A stretch of 12,358 nt of DNA from Desulfobacteraceae bacterium UBA5616 (GTDB lineage Bacteria; Desulfobacterota; Desulfobacteria; Desulfobacterales; UBA5616), in the NCBI GenBank assembly GCA_002423615.1, contig DIKO01000082.1:1-12358 (forward strand), in the 5' to 3' direction. Each line of letters begins with the position of its first letter. The stretch's first letter is position 1. Both the position numbers and the translations under genes were made by a program. Under the pieces are notes generated by a model. That model did not search any database, was not told the origin of the DNA, and saw nothing but the letters and a program-made list of their open reading frames with translations. Shown here piece after piece: positions 5,712 to 12,358 of this stretch.

Positions 5712-6965
5712 TTACTTCTTTTCCAGGCTGACCGCAATGCCCGTCATATGGGCCTGATTGCTGAGCTTTTCGTAGCTTCCCGGACCGCAGGGCAACAATT
5801 GGTTGACGTTCACCCCCGGGTATTGATGGGCGATTTTCATGCCCGGGGTGTTTTGGTTCCCCCAGCCGTGGGCCATGGCAGCCACCCCGTCCCGGAGTCG
5901 GTCGTCGATTTTGACAATGGCTTCGACGGCGCCCCACGGATTGAACATCCTGACCCGGGCTCCGGTTGCGAGGCCTCTTTTTCCGGCATCGCGTGAATTC
6001 AGATATACCGGGTTGGAGCGGTGCTCCCCTTTTTTGAGCTTTTCAAGATTCTGGTACCAGGAGTTGTGCATGAAACCGTTCCGCAGAGATATGAGTTTCA
6101 CCTGGTTTTCGGGCTCGTTTTCAAGCTCCTGAAAAATCCGTTCAGCGGTTTCGATGGCTTCGGTGAAAATCCCGGGGCAGCAGTCGATTTTTTTATCCGG
6201 GGTCTGAATCCAGTCACTGAAAAATCGCCCGGGGACGGATTTCGGCAGAACCGCCGTACCGCGGGGAAGGGCCTTGAGTTTGTCAATGGACAGTTCGGCG
6301 TAGGAAAGCATTTTATTGATACGGCCGTAAGGGTCATGGTGCTCCTCGTTCAACACGGAATCGAACCCCATGGCCTGTTCGATTCTTGAAAGAATCCACC
6401 ATTGCTCCTTTCGTTCGAATCGGGGCGGCACAACGGCCTCTGTAAATTGAACGTAAGGTTCGAGTTGCATGCCGATGCCGCAGGAGTTGATATCGCTTCT
6501 TTCCAGCATGTCCGCGCAGGGCAGGAGGAAATCGGCCATTTCACCCGTGGCGTTCCGATAGATATCCAGAACCACCAGAAGTTCCAGTTTTTGAAACGCC
6601 GTCCGGATCTTTTCCTCTCCCCCCATGGACAGCACGGGATTTCCCGAAATGACGAAAAGCGCCCGGATGGGGTCTTTTTCGGCATCGATCATATCCGCCA
6701 GAAGATTCCCCGGCAGGTTCCCCGAGATTGTCCTTAACGGGCCGAATGGAGAGTCAAAGAAGGGATTTTCGGACTTTGTTTTTCCGGCCTTGGCTGCGGG
6801 GTAAAATCCGGAAGCGTAAAAATTCCCGCCTTTTTTGTCCAGGTTTCCGGTCACAAGGGAAAGCATCTGCACCAAGCCAGTAGGCAAGGGTTCCCTGGCG
6901 TCCCATGTTGACGCCGGTGGACATGTGCACAGCGGCTTTTTCAGCCCCGGAAAAATCTTTTGCAA
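5712..6965 (-). CDS. Molybdopterin oxidoreductase, C-terminal part (after frameshift)
   Basis: The genuine coding part begins at about 6872 with VQMLSLVTGNLDKKGGNFYA and gives 386 residues to TAA at 5712; codons from the ATG at 6965 to 6873 are the wrong frame. It completes the enzyme begun in the neighbouring entry. TGNLDKKGGN, LFVISGNPVLSMGG and ATGEMADFLLPCADMLERSD are typical of the third domain of DMSO-reductase-family enzymes. NPVYLNSRDAGKRGL with GARVRMFNPWGAVEAIVKI, then a Gly/Pro/Asn-rich end (GWGNQNTPGMK, PGVNVNQLLPCGPG), is the C-terminal molybdopterin-dinucleotide-binding domain. Because this half keeps a clean frame and all expected motifs, the break is recent or an error. Confidence 0.82.
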   Translation of the reverse strand: MQKIFPGLKKPLCTCPPASTWDAREPLPTGLVQMLSLVTGNLDKKGGNFYASGFYPAAKAGKTKSENPFFDSPFGPLRTISGNLPGNLLADMIDAEKDPIRALFVISGNPVLSMGGEEKIRTAFQKLELLVVLDIYRNATGEMADFLLPCADMLERSDINSCGIGMQLEPYVQFTEAVVPPRFERKEQWWILSRIEQAMGFDSVLNEEHHDPYGRINKMLSYAELSIDKLKALPRGTAVLPKSVPGRFFSDWIQTPDKKIDCCPGIFTEAIETAERIFQELENEPENQVKLISLRNGFMHNSWYQNLEKLKKGEHRSNPVYLNSRDAGKRGLATGARVRMFNPWGAVEAIVKIDDRLRDGVAAMAHGWGNQNTPGMKIAHQYPGVNVNQLLPCGPGSYEKLSNQAHMTGIAVSLEKK

Positions 6966-7830
6966 TGTCCCGGATTTCTTTGACCGACAGGCCGACGACT
7001 TTTTCCACCCGTTCCGGGGGATAGTTTTTGATGAACCGCTTCAGGCCGTCGATATGATTGGCGTGTGCGGCGATAACATCTTCCCTGAATCCGCCGATGC
7101 GTTCAATTTCATTCAACAGGGCCGTAAGAAAATAAAGGTCCGTATCCGGCCTGATCTGAGAAACCTCGCCCGTGCCGTCGGCGGCCTCAATTCTCCGGGG
7201 GTTCACGTAACGGATTTTAGCCCCCCGTCTCGCCGCCGCCTTGAGCTTTGACATGGGATCTGAAATAGAGATGAAGCTCATGTGGGAGATTTTGGGATTC
7301 TCGCCGACGATGAGCAGGTAATCGGCATTTTCGATGTCCGGGATGGGATGGAGGGTGGATGTGCCGAAAACCGCTTCTCCGGCGGCGAATTTATTGGTGC
7401 AGTCCTGGGTTCCGGAACTGAAGGTGCGGCTTATCCCGGTTTTTCGGATGAATGAAGCAACCGCCGGTGAAAGCATCGAGTTAAAGGCAATGGGATTGCC
7501 CAGAAAAACCGATACGGCATTTTGGCCGTGTTTTTGAATAACAGCCTTAAGCCTTTGGGCTATTTCATCCGCGGACCGGTCCCAGTTCATTCTTTCGAAT
7601 TGCCCGGAGGCGTCTCTTCGCGGATTGATTCTCTTCATTGGATAACCGAGGCGGTCGGAATCTTTGTGCATATCAAAGGCCAGAATCCCCTTGGGGCAGG
7701 AAAATCCTTTGGTTACGGGATGGGATTTGTCCGGGCGAAGACTCAAAATCTCGTTGCCTTCCCTTTCCGCGATAAGCCCGCAGGACGATTCGCAGACGCG
7801 GCAGAAAGTGGATATTTTTTCAATGGCCAT
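6754..7830 (-). CDS. Molybdopterin oxidoreductase, N-terminal part (before frameshift)
   Basis: Residues 1-319 (7830 to 6874) are the true N-terminal half of a DMSO-reductase-family molybdenum/tungsten enzyme; the tail from 6873 to 6754 is out of frame. A [4Fe-4S] site is formed by C10-x2-C13-x3-C17-x27-C45 (CRVCESSC and SCPKG). C144 in SSGTQDCTNKFAAGEAVFG is the probable metal ligand. DYLLIVGENPKISHMS and KIRYVNPRR are cofactor-binding stretches. There is no twin-arginine signal, so it is cytoplasmic. Restored length is about 705 residues. No electron-transfer or membrane partner gene is adjacent, so the substrate cannot be assigned; formate dehydrogenase-like or an uncharacterised oxidoreductase are both possible. 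The ATG at 7830 has AAGGGGG 6 bases upstream. Confidence 0.82.
   Translation of the reverse strand: MAIEKISTFCRVCESSCGLIAEREGNEILSLRPDKSHPVTKGFSCPKGILAFDMHKDSDRLGYPMKRINPRRDASGQFERMNWDRSADEIAQRLKAVIQKHGQNAVSVFLGNPIAFNSMLSPAVASFIRKTGISRTFSSGTQDCTNKFAAGEAVFGTSTLHPIPDIENADYLLIVGENPKISHMSFISISDPMSKLKAAARRGAKIRYVNPRRIEAADGTGEVSQIRPDTDLYFLTALLNEIERIGGFREDVIAAHANHIDGLKRFIKNYPPERVEKVVGLSVKEIRDIAKDFSGAEKAAVHMSTGVNMGRQGTLAYWLGADAFPCDRKPGQKRREFLRFRILPRSQGRKNKVRKSLL
6871..6876 (-). other. Frameshift point: one extra base in the molybdoenzyme gene
   Basis: On the minus strand the upstream frame reads ...GTLAYWL (last codon CTT at 6876-6874) and the downstream frame starts GTG CAG ATG CTT at 6872. The extra base is one of the two G residues (CC at 6872-6873 on the plus strand). 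Removing it gives YWLVQMLSLVTGNL, the expected family sequence. The site is not a recognised slippery heptamer. Confidence 0.85.
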
Positions 7831-7927
7831 GGGTAACCCCCTTTTTTATTCAATCGGTTTTGATCGGGCTGGTGTCATATGTGATAGCGGTATTGTTAGT
7901 TGGAGCTGGAAGCAATTCGAGACTTTA

Positions 7928-7955
7928 TTTTTATAAATAAATACTGTTTCGTCAA
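7928..7955 (-). promoter_or_regulatory. Likely sigma-70 promoter for the molybdoenzyme gene
   Basis: In an AT-rich patch between mrpG and the molybdoenzyme gene, the minus strand carries TTGACG (7950-7955) and, 16 bases on, TAAAAA (7928-7933); an overlapping TATAAA (7930-7935) is at 14 bases. This would leave a leader of about 90 bases before the ATG at 7830. It supports transcription separate from the Mrp operon, although no clear terminator is seen after mrpG. Confidence 0.4.
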
Positions 7956-8064
7956 TATAAAATTCCGACAGAATGATGATTCGTGAAGTGCTAGGACGGA
8001 TGGGGCCGGTCTTTGGCATTCAAGAAAAAAGAGAGGGTGTGGTTTATCAAGAACGCTGCCGGAT

Positions 8065-8496
8065 TCAACGGCGGGTTTCGGATGGCTTTTCCGGAATTGC
8101 CGTGGCCGCTTGTTTCGGGGGCACTGGGTCGGGAGATTCCGGTGGGTCGCACGATGGTTGCAGTTCGCACCACCGGCAGGTATGAGACAGTTCATCGATC
8201 CAGGTTCGCGGCGACAGCCGGACCCGGGTGCAGTAAGCGGCCCGGCCGATGAGATGGGCCGCCACCGGCGCGGTCAACAGCAGGAAAAAAACAGCTGCCA
8301 AAGCTTTCAGGGTTGTACTCAGATCCTGATAGAAAACGGCCAGGGCCAGAAATATCAACCCCGATCCCAGGGCACCGGCCTTTGTGGCCGCGTGCATGCG
8401 GATAATGGTGTCGGGCAGGCGAAGCATGCCCAAGGCCGCCACAAAACAGAAAATCGCGCCGGACACCATCAGAAACGCTGTCAAGGCAGCCTGCAT
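8065..8496 (-). CDS. mrpG: Na+/H+ antiporter subunit MrpG (MnhG/PhaG)
   Basis: Small subunit of the Mrp complex, with three membrane helices in the first 95 or so residues and the family signature ALGMLRLPDTIIRMHAATKA followed by GALGSG. The ATG at 8496 was chosen because AGGAGG lies 7 bases upstream and MQAALTAFLMVSGAIFCF is a normal start; an in-frame GTG at 8514 would add six residues and give an ATGA-like overlap with mrpF. At 143 residues it carries a C-terminal hydrophilic tail with three cysteines (CRWC, then C) and Pro-rich sequence, beyond what the core needs. Last gene of the operon. Confidence 0.9.
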   Translation of the reverse strand: MQAALTAFLMVSGAIFCFVAALGMLRLPDTIIRMHAATKAGALGSGLIFLALAVFYQDLSTTLKALAAVFFLLLTAPVAAHLIGRAAYCTRVRLSPRTWIDELSHTCRWCELQPSCDPPESPDPVPPKQAATAIPEKPSETRR

Positions 8497-8510
8497 CAGG
8501 AATCCTCCTC

Positions 8511-8816
8511 TCACTTGTTCTCATCATCCTGCCTCCGGGCCAGACGCTCCCGGAATCGGGCCAGAGCCACCGTTCCCAGGAATGCAATCAAGGCGTAGGC
8601 GATGGCTACGTCCAGAAAAGTCCGTTCTTCCGTGTAAACGGACAGGGCGGCCAGATAGGACACCATCAATACGGATATCAGGTCCAGGGCCACAATGCGG
8701 TCTGCCGGGTCCGGTCCCATGACCAGGCGGACAAAGGCCAGCAGGATGGCCAGGGTTAACAGGACCAGAGAGATCATGGCGGTGGTTCCCACCAATAGGT
8801 TTTCCGTTCCCATCAC
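8511..8816 (-). CDS. mrpF: Na+/H+ antiporter subunit MrpF (MnhF/PhaF)
   Basis: A 101-residue three-helix subunit of the Mrp complex. The conserved segment VRLVMGPDPADRIVALDLIS, with its acidic residues between helices 1 and 2, is diagnostic. It opens GTG ATG: GTG at 8816 is 7 bases from GGAGG and gives a 4-base overlap with mrpE; ATG at 8813 would give a TGATG junction at 10-base spacing. The choice changes one residue only. Sits between mrpE and mrpG as in all standard operons. Confidence 0.92.
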   Translation of the reverse strand: MMGTENLLVGTTAMISLVLLTLAILLAFVRLVMGPDPADRIVALDLISVLMVSYLAALSVYTEERTFLDVAIAYALIAFLGTVALARFRERLARRQDDENK

Positions 8817-9289
8817 CGAATGGCCTCCAGTACGCGTTTTTCGATTTTTTCCTTGATTTCCCGGCGCGCGGTTTCCACATCGTCCAGAAACATCAGATGC
8901 ACATAGAGAATCGTGCGGTCCGAGGAAATATCCAGGCTCAGGGAGCCGGGTGTCAGAGAAACCATATTGGCCACCAGCATGATTTCCAGATCGGTTTTAG
9001 CGTCCAGAGGAACCCCGATCACCGCAGGCCGGCTCAAATGTTCGGGGGTGATGATGTCCCAGAGAACGCGGAAATTGGAAACCAGGAGCAGCCAGAGAAA
9101 CGTTCCGGCCAGCTTGATTAAACTGACGACTCTTTCGAAATAACGACTGGGGCCGTAAAGGGGCCGGGTTATCCACAAGGCCATATACCCGATGACAAAC
9201 CCGGAAATCAGCCCCGTGAGATTGAGTTGTCCCATGATTACGGCGAACCCGCCGGCCAGAAACAGATTCAGGACAAACAATTGGCTCAT
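8813..9289 (-). CDS. mrpE: Na+/H+ antiporter subunit MrpE (MnhE/PhaE)
   Basis: A 158-residue subunit, the usual length. Two or three N-terminal membrane helices are followed by a cytoplasmic domain with the family's characteristic NMVSLTPGSLSLDISSD and ILYVHLMFLDD. The subunit supports assembly and activity of the antiporter rather than forming the proton channel. The ATG at 9289 has AAGGAG about 6 bases upstream, just after the mrpD stop (12-base gap), and the gene ends overlapping mrpF. Confidence 0.93.
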   Translation of the reverse strand: MSQLFVLNLFLAGGFAVIMGQLNLTGLISGFVIGYMALWITRPLYGPSRYFERVVSLIKLAGTFLWLLLVSNFRVLWDIITPEHLSRPAVIGVPLDAKTDLEIMLVANMVSLTPGSLSLDISSDRTILYVHLMFLDDVETARREIKEKIEKRVLEAIR

Positions 9290-9301
9290 GACGTCTCCTT
9301 T

Positions 9302-10798
9302 TTACGGCAAAGCCCCCAACACGGCGCAGATGTAAATTTCCGGATGGGTCAGTTCAAAAGCGGCCCTTTCCGACAGGGAGATAAACAGCCCGGGCGCAAG
9401 ACCGATGATCAGGCTCATTCCCGCCAGTACGGCAATGGGCGCCATCATCCAGGGATCCAGGGGGTGATCCGGGCTTTTATTTCGACCTGAACCGGGAGCC
9501 GGCTTCCAGAAAGCTTCCCCCCATATTTTCGTCATGGAATACACTGTCAACAGCCCGCCGCCTACGGCGGCTGCGGCGGTCCCATAGGCGGCGTTTTCCA
9601 GGGCCGCACGTATCAGGATCATTTTTGCCCAGAATCCGGAAAGGGGCGGAAAGCCCGCCAGGGAAAAGGCGGGGATAAAAAACAGCACCGCAAGCTGTCC
9701 CTTGTTTTTATAAAGACCGCCCAGTTTCTCCAGATCGAAGGAACCCCCGGCCCGGCGAATGGCCCCGCTGATCAGAAAGAGATTGGCCTTGACGATCATG
9801 TGATGCATGAGATAAAAAACTGTTCCGGTAAGCGCCAGGGGAGTGAACAGCGCCAGCCCCATGACCATGTAGCCCACCTGGCTGATGATATGAAAGGACA
9901 AAATCCGTCGGACCTCCTGAAAGGCCGCCGCACCCAGCACTCCGGTGATCATGGTGGCAATCGAAAGCACCAGCAGGATATCATGGGTCCAGGCCATATC
10001 CGTAATAAACACCAGGGTGAAAAGCCGAATCAGGGCATAAACGCCCACCTTGGTCAGGAGTCCTGCCAGAATGCCCGACACAGCGGCCGGCGGCGTGTGA
10101 TAGGACACCGGCAGCCAGAAAAATAGTGGAAAAATTCCGGCTTTGATGCCGAATGCCGTGATGAAGATCCCGGCCACTGCCATTAACACGCTTGGGTTCG
10201 GGACCGACTGCACAGCCCCGTGCAACGCCGCCAGATTCAGGGTGCCGGTCATGCCGTAAAGCAGGCCGATACCCATTATAAAGAGCAGCGTGGAAAACAG
10301 GTTGATCATGACGTATTTCACACCGCCGTCAAACTGAATTTTTTCACGGCCCAGGACGATGAGTCCGAAAGAGGCCATGAGCATTACTTCAAACCACACA
10401 TAAAGGTTGAAGAGGTCGCCCGTGAGAAAAGCGCCGCAAACGCCGCCGAGAAGAATATGCAAGAGGGGGTCGTATCCCCCCCGCCGCAGAAACGGCTTGA
10501 TTTCGACACGGGAATACACGATCACCGCAAGTCCCAGAATTCCGGTAATCGCCACGAGGATTGCGCTCAGATGGTCCGCCGCCAGTGTGATGCCGAAGGG
10601 CGATGGCCATTTTCCGACTTGTATGACCGTCATGCCGTCCCGGTAAACATTTGCCAGCAGCAGCAGGCAGGCTGCGCAGTGCAACGTGCCGCCCAGGAGG
10701 CTGGCCTTATACTGTCGCTCCAAATTTTTATTGAGGGCCAGCGCCAGGGTCGCCGTCGCAAAGGGGAGTATCAAGGGGAGGACGATGAGTGGATTCAT
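9302..10798 (-). CDS. mrpD: Na+/H+ antiporter subunit MrpD (MnhD/PhaD)
   Basis: A 498-residue polytopic subunit of the NuoL/M/N (Proton_antipo_M) family, one of the two large proton-channel-like subunits of Mrp. The key charged residues of the family are all here: E137 in YVWFEVMLMASFG, K219 in AFGIKAGIFPLFFWLP, and K250 in GLLTKVGVYAL; E137 and K219 fall at the positions numbered the same in the Bacillus MrpD work I recall. HTPPAAVSGILAG and FSLAGFPPLSGFWAK are further family motifs. The ATG at 10798 overlaps the mrpC stop (ATGA), so translation is coupled. Confidence 0.95.
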   Translation of the reverse strand: MNPLIVLPLILPFATATLALALNKNLERQYKASLLGGTLHCAACLLLLANVYRDGMTVIQVGKWPSPFGITLAADHLSAILVAITGILGLAVIVYSRVEIKPFLRRGGYDPLLHILLGGVCGAFLTGDLFNLYVWFEVMLMASFGLIVLGREKIQFDGGVKYVMINLFSTLLFIMGIGLLYGMTGTLNLAALHGAVQSVPNPSVLMAVAGIFITAFGIKAGIFPLFFWLPVSYHTPPAAVSGILAGLLTKVGVYALIRLFTLVFITDMAWTHDILLVLSIATMITGVLGAAAFQEVRRILSFHIISQVGYMVMGLALFTPLALTGTVFYLMHHMIVKANLFLISGAIRRAGGSFDLEKLGGLYKNKGQLAVLFFIPAFSLAGFPPLSGFWAKMILIRAALENAAYGTAAAAVGGGLLTVYSMTKIWGEAFWKPAPGSGRNKSPDHPLDPWMMAPIAVLAGMSLIIGLAPGLFISLSERAAFELTHPEIYICAVLGALP

Positions 10799-11214
10799 GG
10801 TCCGTCCCCTTCCCGGACCGGATGGGGATCCGATTGCGCCTCGGATTTCCTGCCGGAAAAATTTTCTTTGTGTTCGGACACGCGCATGGTTTCGGCGTCC
10901 ACCGTACCCAGGACCGCGTAGGTTTTGTAAAACAGGATAAATACATAGGAGAGAAGGGCAAATCCGATAACAATAGCCGTCAGGATGAGTGCCTGGGGAA
11001 CGGCATTGGCCAGGGGTTTCACAGGGGCTAAGGCGTTTTCCGGGATGATCGGCGGTCGGATTTCAGAAAGTCGGCCCGCCACGAAAATCAGCAAATTAAC
11101 GGCGTTGGTAGCCAGGACCAGGCCGAAAATGAACCGGATGAGATTGCCCGAGAGCATCAGATAGATGCTTGCTGCAACTATGACCCCGCAACCTACCGCC
11201 AAAATCGTTTCCAT
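10795..11214 (-). CDS. mrpC: Na+/H+ antiporter subunit MrpC (MnhC/PhaC, NuoK-like)
   Basis: A NuoK-like three-helix subunit. The start was placed at the ATG at 11214 (METILAVGCGVIVAASIYLM), one base after the mrpB stop and about 9 bases after GGAAG; the longer frame from 11241 would overlap mrpB and adds nine basic residues not seen in the family. FGLVLATNAVNLLIFVAGR and LTAIVIGFALLSYVFIL are family segments. At 139 residues it is longer than usual because of a polar C-terminal tail of about 35 residues that extends to the mrpD overlap. Confidence 0.92.
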   Translation of the reverse strand: METILAVGCGVIVAASIYLMLSGNLIRFIFGLVLATNAVNLLIFVAGRLSEIRPPIIPENALAPVKPLANAVPQALILTAIVIGFALLSYVFILFYKTYAVLGTVDAETMRVSEHKENFSGRKSEAQSDPHPVREGDGP

Positions 11215-11215
11215 G

Positions 11216-11644
11216 TCAATTTTCTTCCAGATCCGCTTCAAGTGCCAGAATCAGGGTGAGAATCGTTCCCAGGACCACGGCAAAGACCCCTAGGTCAAAA
11301 ATAAACGGCGTTCCGACCCGGACGGTCAGCTCTTTAAAAATGGTCACGGTCCACCAGATGCCCGTTAAAAAAGGATTCCCCGCCAATACGGGAACAACAC
11401 CCGCGGCAAGAGCCAGTCCCAGACCGAAGACAATCAGGCGGCGGGGATCCATCCGCAGGGCCCGTCGCACGGATTTTTCGCCATCGGCCATTGTGTACAT
11501 GGCAAACCCCGTTCCGGCAACAAGGGCTCCGGAAAAGCCGCCGCCGGGAGCGTTATGACCCCGGAGCAGCAGATAAACGGAAAACACCAGGATCATGCCG
11601 ACCAGAAGCCGTGTGGCGGTGCGAAAAATCAGAGAGCGAATCAT
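11216..11644 (-). CDS. mrpB: Na+/H+ antiporter subunit MrpB (MnhB)
   Basis: A 142-residue four-helix subunit. The signature LLRGHNAPGGGFSGALVAG is the conserved MnhB motif (GHNAPGGGFxGG/A), followed by PRRLIVFGLGLALAAG and GTPFIFDLGVFAVVLG. The ATG at 11644 overlaps the mrpA stop by ATGA. It is a free-standing subunit, so the operon is of the seven-gene type rather than having MrpA and MrpB fused. Confidence 0.94.
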   Translation of the reverse strand: MIRSLIFRTATRLLVGMILVFSVYLLLRGHNAPGGGFSGALVAGTGFAMYTMADGEKSVRRALRMDPRRLIVFGLGLALAAGVVPVLAGNPFLTGIWWTVTIFKELTVRVGTPFIFDLGVFAVVLGTILTLILALEADLEEN

Positions 11645-12358
11645 GGCTTCCTCCGACGCTTCTGAATCAGGGCGTAGCCGTTCAGACCGGCCGTGGCCAC
11701 GACGATGATCTCGCCAAGGGTGTCCAGGCTTCTAAAATCCACCAGAATTACGTTGACCACATTCCGGCCATGCGCCGCTACATAGCTGCAGGTTTCAAAG
11801 AACGTGGTCATGGAGCGATCCAGGGGATGGGAGAGCACGGATAGCAGAAGCAGGGTCACCAGGGTCCCCACGGTGATGGACAGAACACCGTCGCCAATGC
11901 GGCGAGCCATGTTTTCCCGCCGTTGGGGCTCCAGATTCGGCAGGTGCAGCAGGACAATGGACACGATGATCACCGTCAGGGTTTCCACCAGAAGTTGCGT
12001 CAGGGCCAGGTCCGGCGCCCCGAAGGTTAGAAATATCAGGGCGATTCCGGCTCCCGCGACGCTTAGGGCGCAGATGGCCAGGAGTGCCGAGCGGGTGATG
12101 AGCACCGCGCCCACCGCCGAGAAGATCAGCAGCACCAGCAGCCACTGGTTCACTTCCGCCGCAGGCAGCCCGACTTCCGGGAAATTACTTCCCGTCCGGA
12201 CATAACCGGCTCCCGCGATCACCACAAAGGCTGAGGCGACAATAAAAAAATATTGGTGCAGAGATCCGCTCTGGAGAATCCGGGTCTGGAATTTAGATAC
12301 AGCCGCGATGCCGTTTAAAAGGCCGTCCCAGACTCGGTCTGATCGGAGGGGGATTCGG
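11641..12358 (-). CDS. mrpA: Na+/H+ antiporter subunit MrpA, C-terminal part (cut by window edge)
   Basis: The frame is open to the right edge, so this is the last 238 residues of MrpA, not a gene starting at the GTG at 12225: upstream codons read DRVWDGLLNGIAAVSKFQTR and LQSGSLHQYFFIVASAF, which is typical MrpA. Downstream comes the MbhD/DUF4040-type module (LLAICALSVAGAGIALIFLT, FGAPDLALTQLLVETL) and then the MbhE-like end (RNVVNVILVDFRSLDTLGEI, ending QKRRRKP). These C-terminal modules are thought to take part in cation transfer. The NuoL-like part and the operon promoter are outside the window. Confidence 0.93.
   Translation of the reverse strand, partial: RIPLRSDRVWDGLLNGIAAVSKFQTRILQSGSLHQYFFIVASAFVVIAGAGYVRTGSNFPEVGLPAAEVNQWLLVLLIFSAVGAVLITRSALLAICALSVAGAGIALIFLTFGAPDLALTQLLVETLTVIIVSIVLLHLPNLEPQRRENMARRIGDGVLSITVGTLVTLLLLSVLSHPLDRSMTTFFETCSYVAAHGRNVVNVILVDFRSLDTLGEIIVVATAGLNGYALIQKRRRKP

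Noticed and set aside
6871..6876. Programmed frameshift in the molybdoenzyme gene
   Set aside because: No slippery heptamer or shift-prone codon is present, and the family is always made as one uninterrupted protein; mutation or error is simpler.
10220..10921. 233-codon plus-strand open frame
   Set aside because: Antisense to mrpD/mrpC, rich in Gln/Arg/His as expected of a shadow frame; no family pattern.
11641..12225. Stand-alone 194-residue protein starting at GTG 12225
   Set aside because: The frame continues upstream to the window edge with typical MrpA sequence, so it is a truncated MrpA.
1..12358. CRISPR array, tRNA, rRNA or intact insertion sequence
   Set aside because: No regularly spaced repeats, no recognisable tRNA/rRNA sequence, and no transposase with terminal repeats were found on either strand.

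Overview
The window looks like a chromosomal segment from a Gram-negative, probably anaerobic bacterium. A Desulfobacterota-type organism would fit, because aquaporin Z, HtpX, a Kbp/YgaU homologue, a zinc-ribbon MscL and a molybdopterin oxidoreductase occur together with degraded ORF6N-type DNA. That assignment is inference from gene content; no rRNA, tRNA or other phylogenetic marker is present. Every supported gene lies on the minus strand, so transcription runs from the right edge to the left.

Right part (8065-12358): an Mrp (Mnh) multi-subunit Na+/H+ antiporter operon in the canonical order mrpA-B-C-D-E-F-G. MrpA is cut by the window edge. The genes are joined by ATGA-type overlaps or gaps of at most 12 bases. 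Middle right (5712-7830): a stand-alone cytoplasmic DMSO-reductase-family molybdopterin oxidoreductase of about 705 residues, split by one extra base near 6872-6873, with its own promoter-like AT-rich leader. Between it and mscL is a small membrane-protein-like reading frame (5465-5701), interrupted by one in-frame TAA and overlapping the mscL start codon.

Middle left (1505-5471): a tightly packed same-strand set, mscL - htpX - kbp (BON+LysM) - DUF533/TerB-like protein - a tiny frameshifted ORF - GlsB/YeaQ-type membrane protein - aqpZ. With the Mrp operon it reads as a locus for osmotic, ion and envelope stress: water flux (AqpZ), emergency efflux (MscL), cation/proton exchange (Mrp), K+ sensing/binding (Kbp) and membrane-protein quality control (HtpX). 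Joint function is inferred from neighbourhood and family knowledge only.

Left part (1-1504): AT-rich, accessory DNA. It holds an intact vapBC toxin-antitoxin pair with a two-site palindromic operator, flanked by gene fossils: a C-terminal ORF6N-type fragment, an N-terminal fragment resembling a DUF481-type exported protein, and unrecognised coding scraps at 1-320. No CRISPR array, tRNA, rRNA or intact insertion sequence was seen.

The most interesting points are: (i) the tiny ORF after the DUF533 gene, broken exactly at an in-register A AAA AAC heptamer; (ii) the TAA-split small membrane ORF coupled to mscL; (iii) the single-base frameshift in the molybdoenzyme; (iv) the vapBC operator geometry. 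Three single-base lesions in otherwise clean frames within about 4.2 kb leave recent decay, recoding and base-calling error all open.
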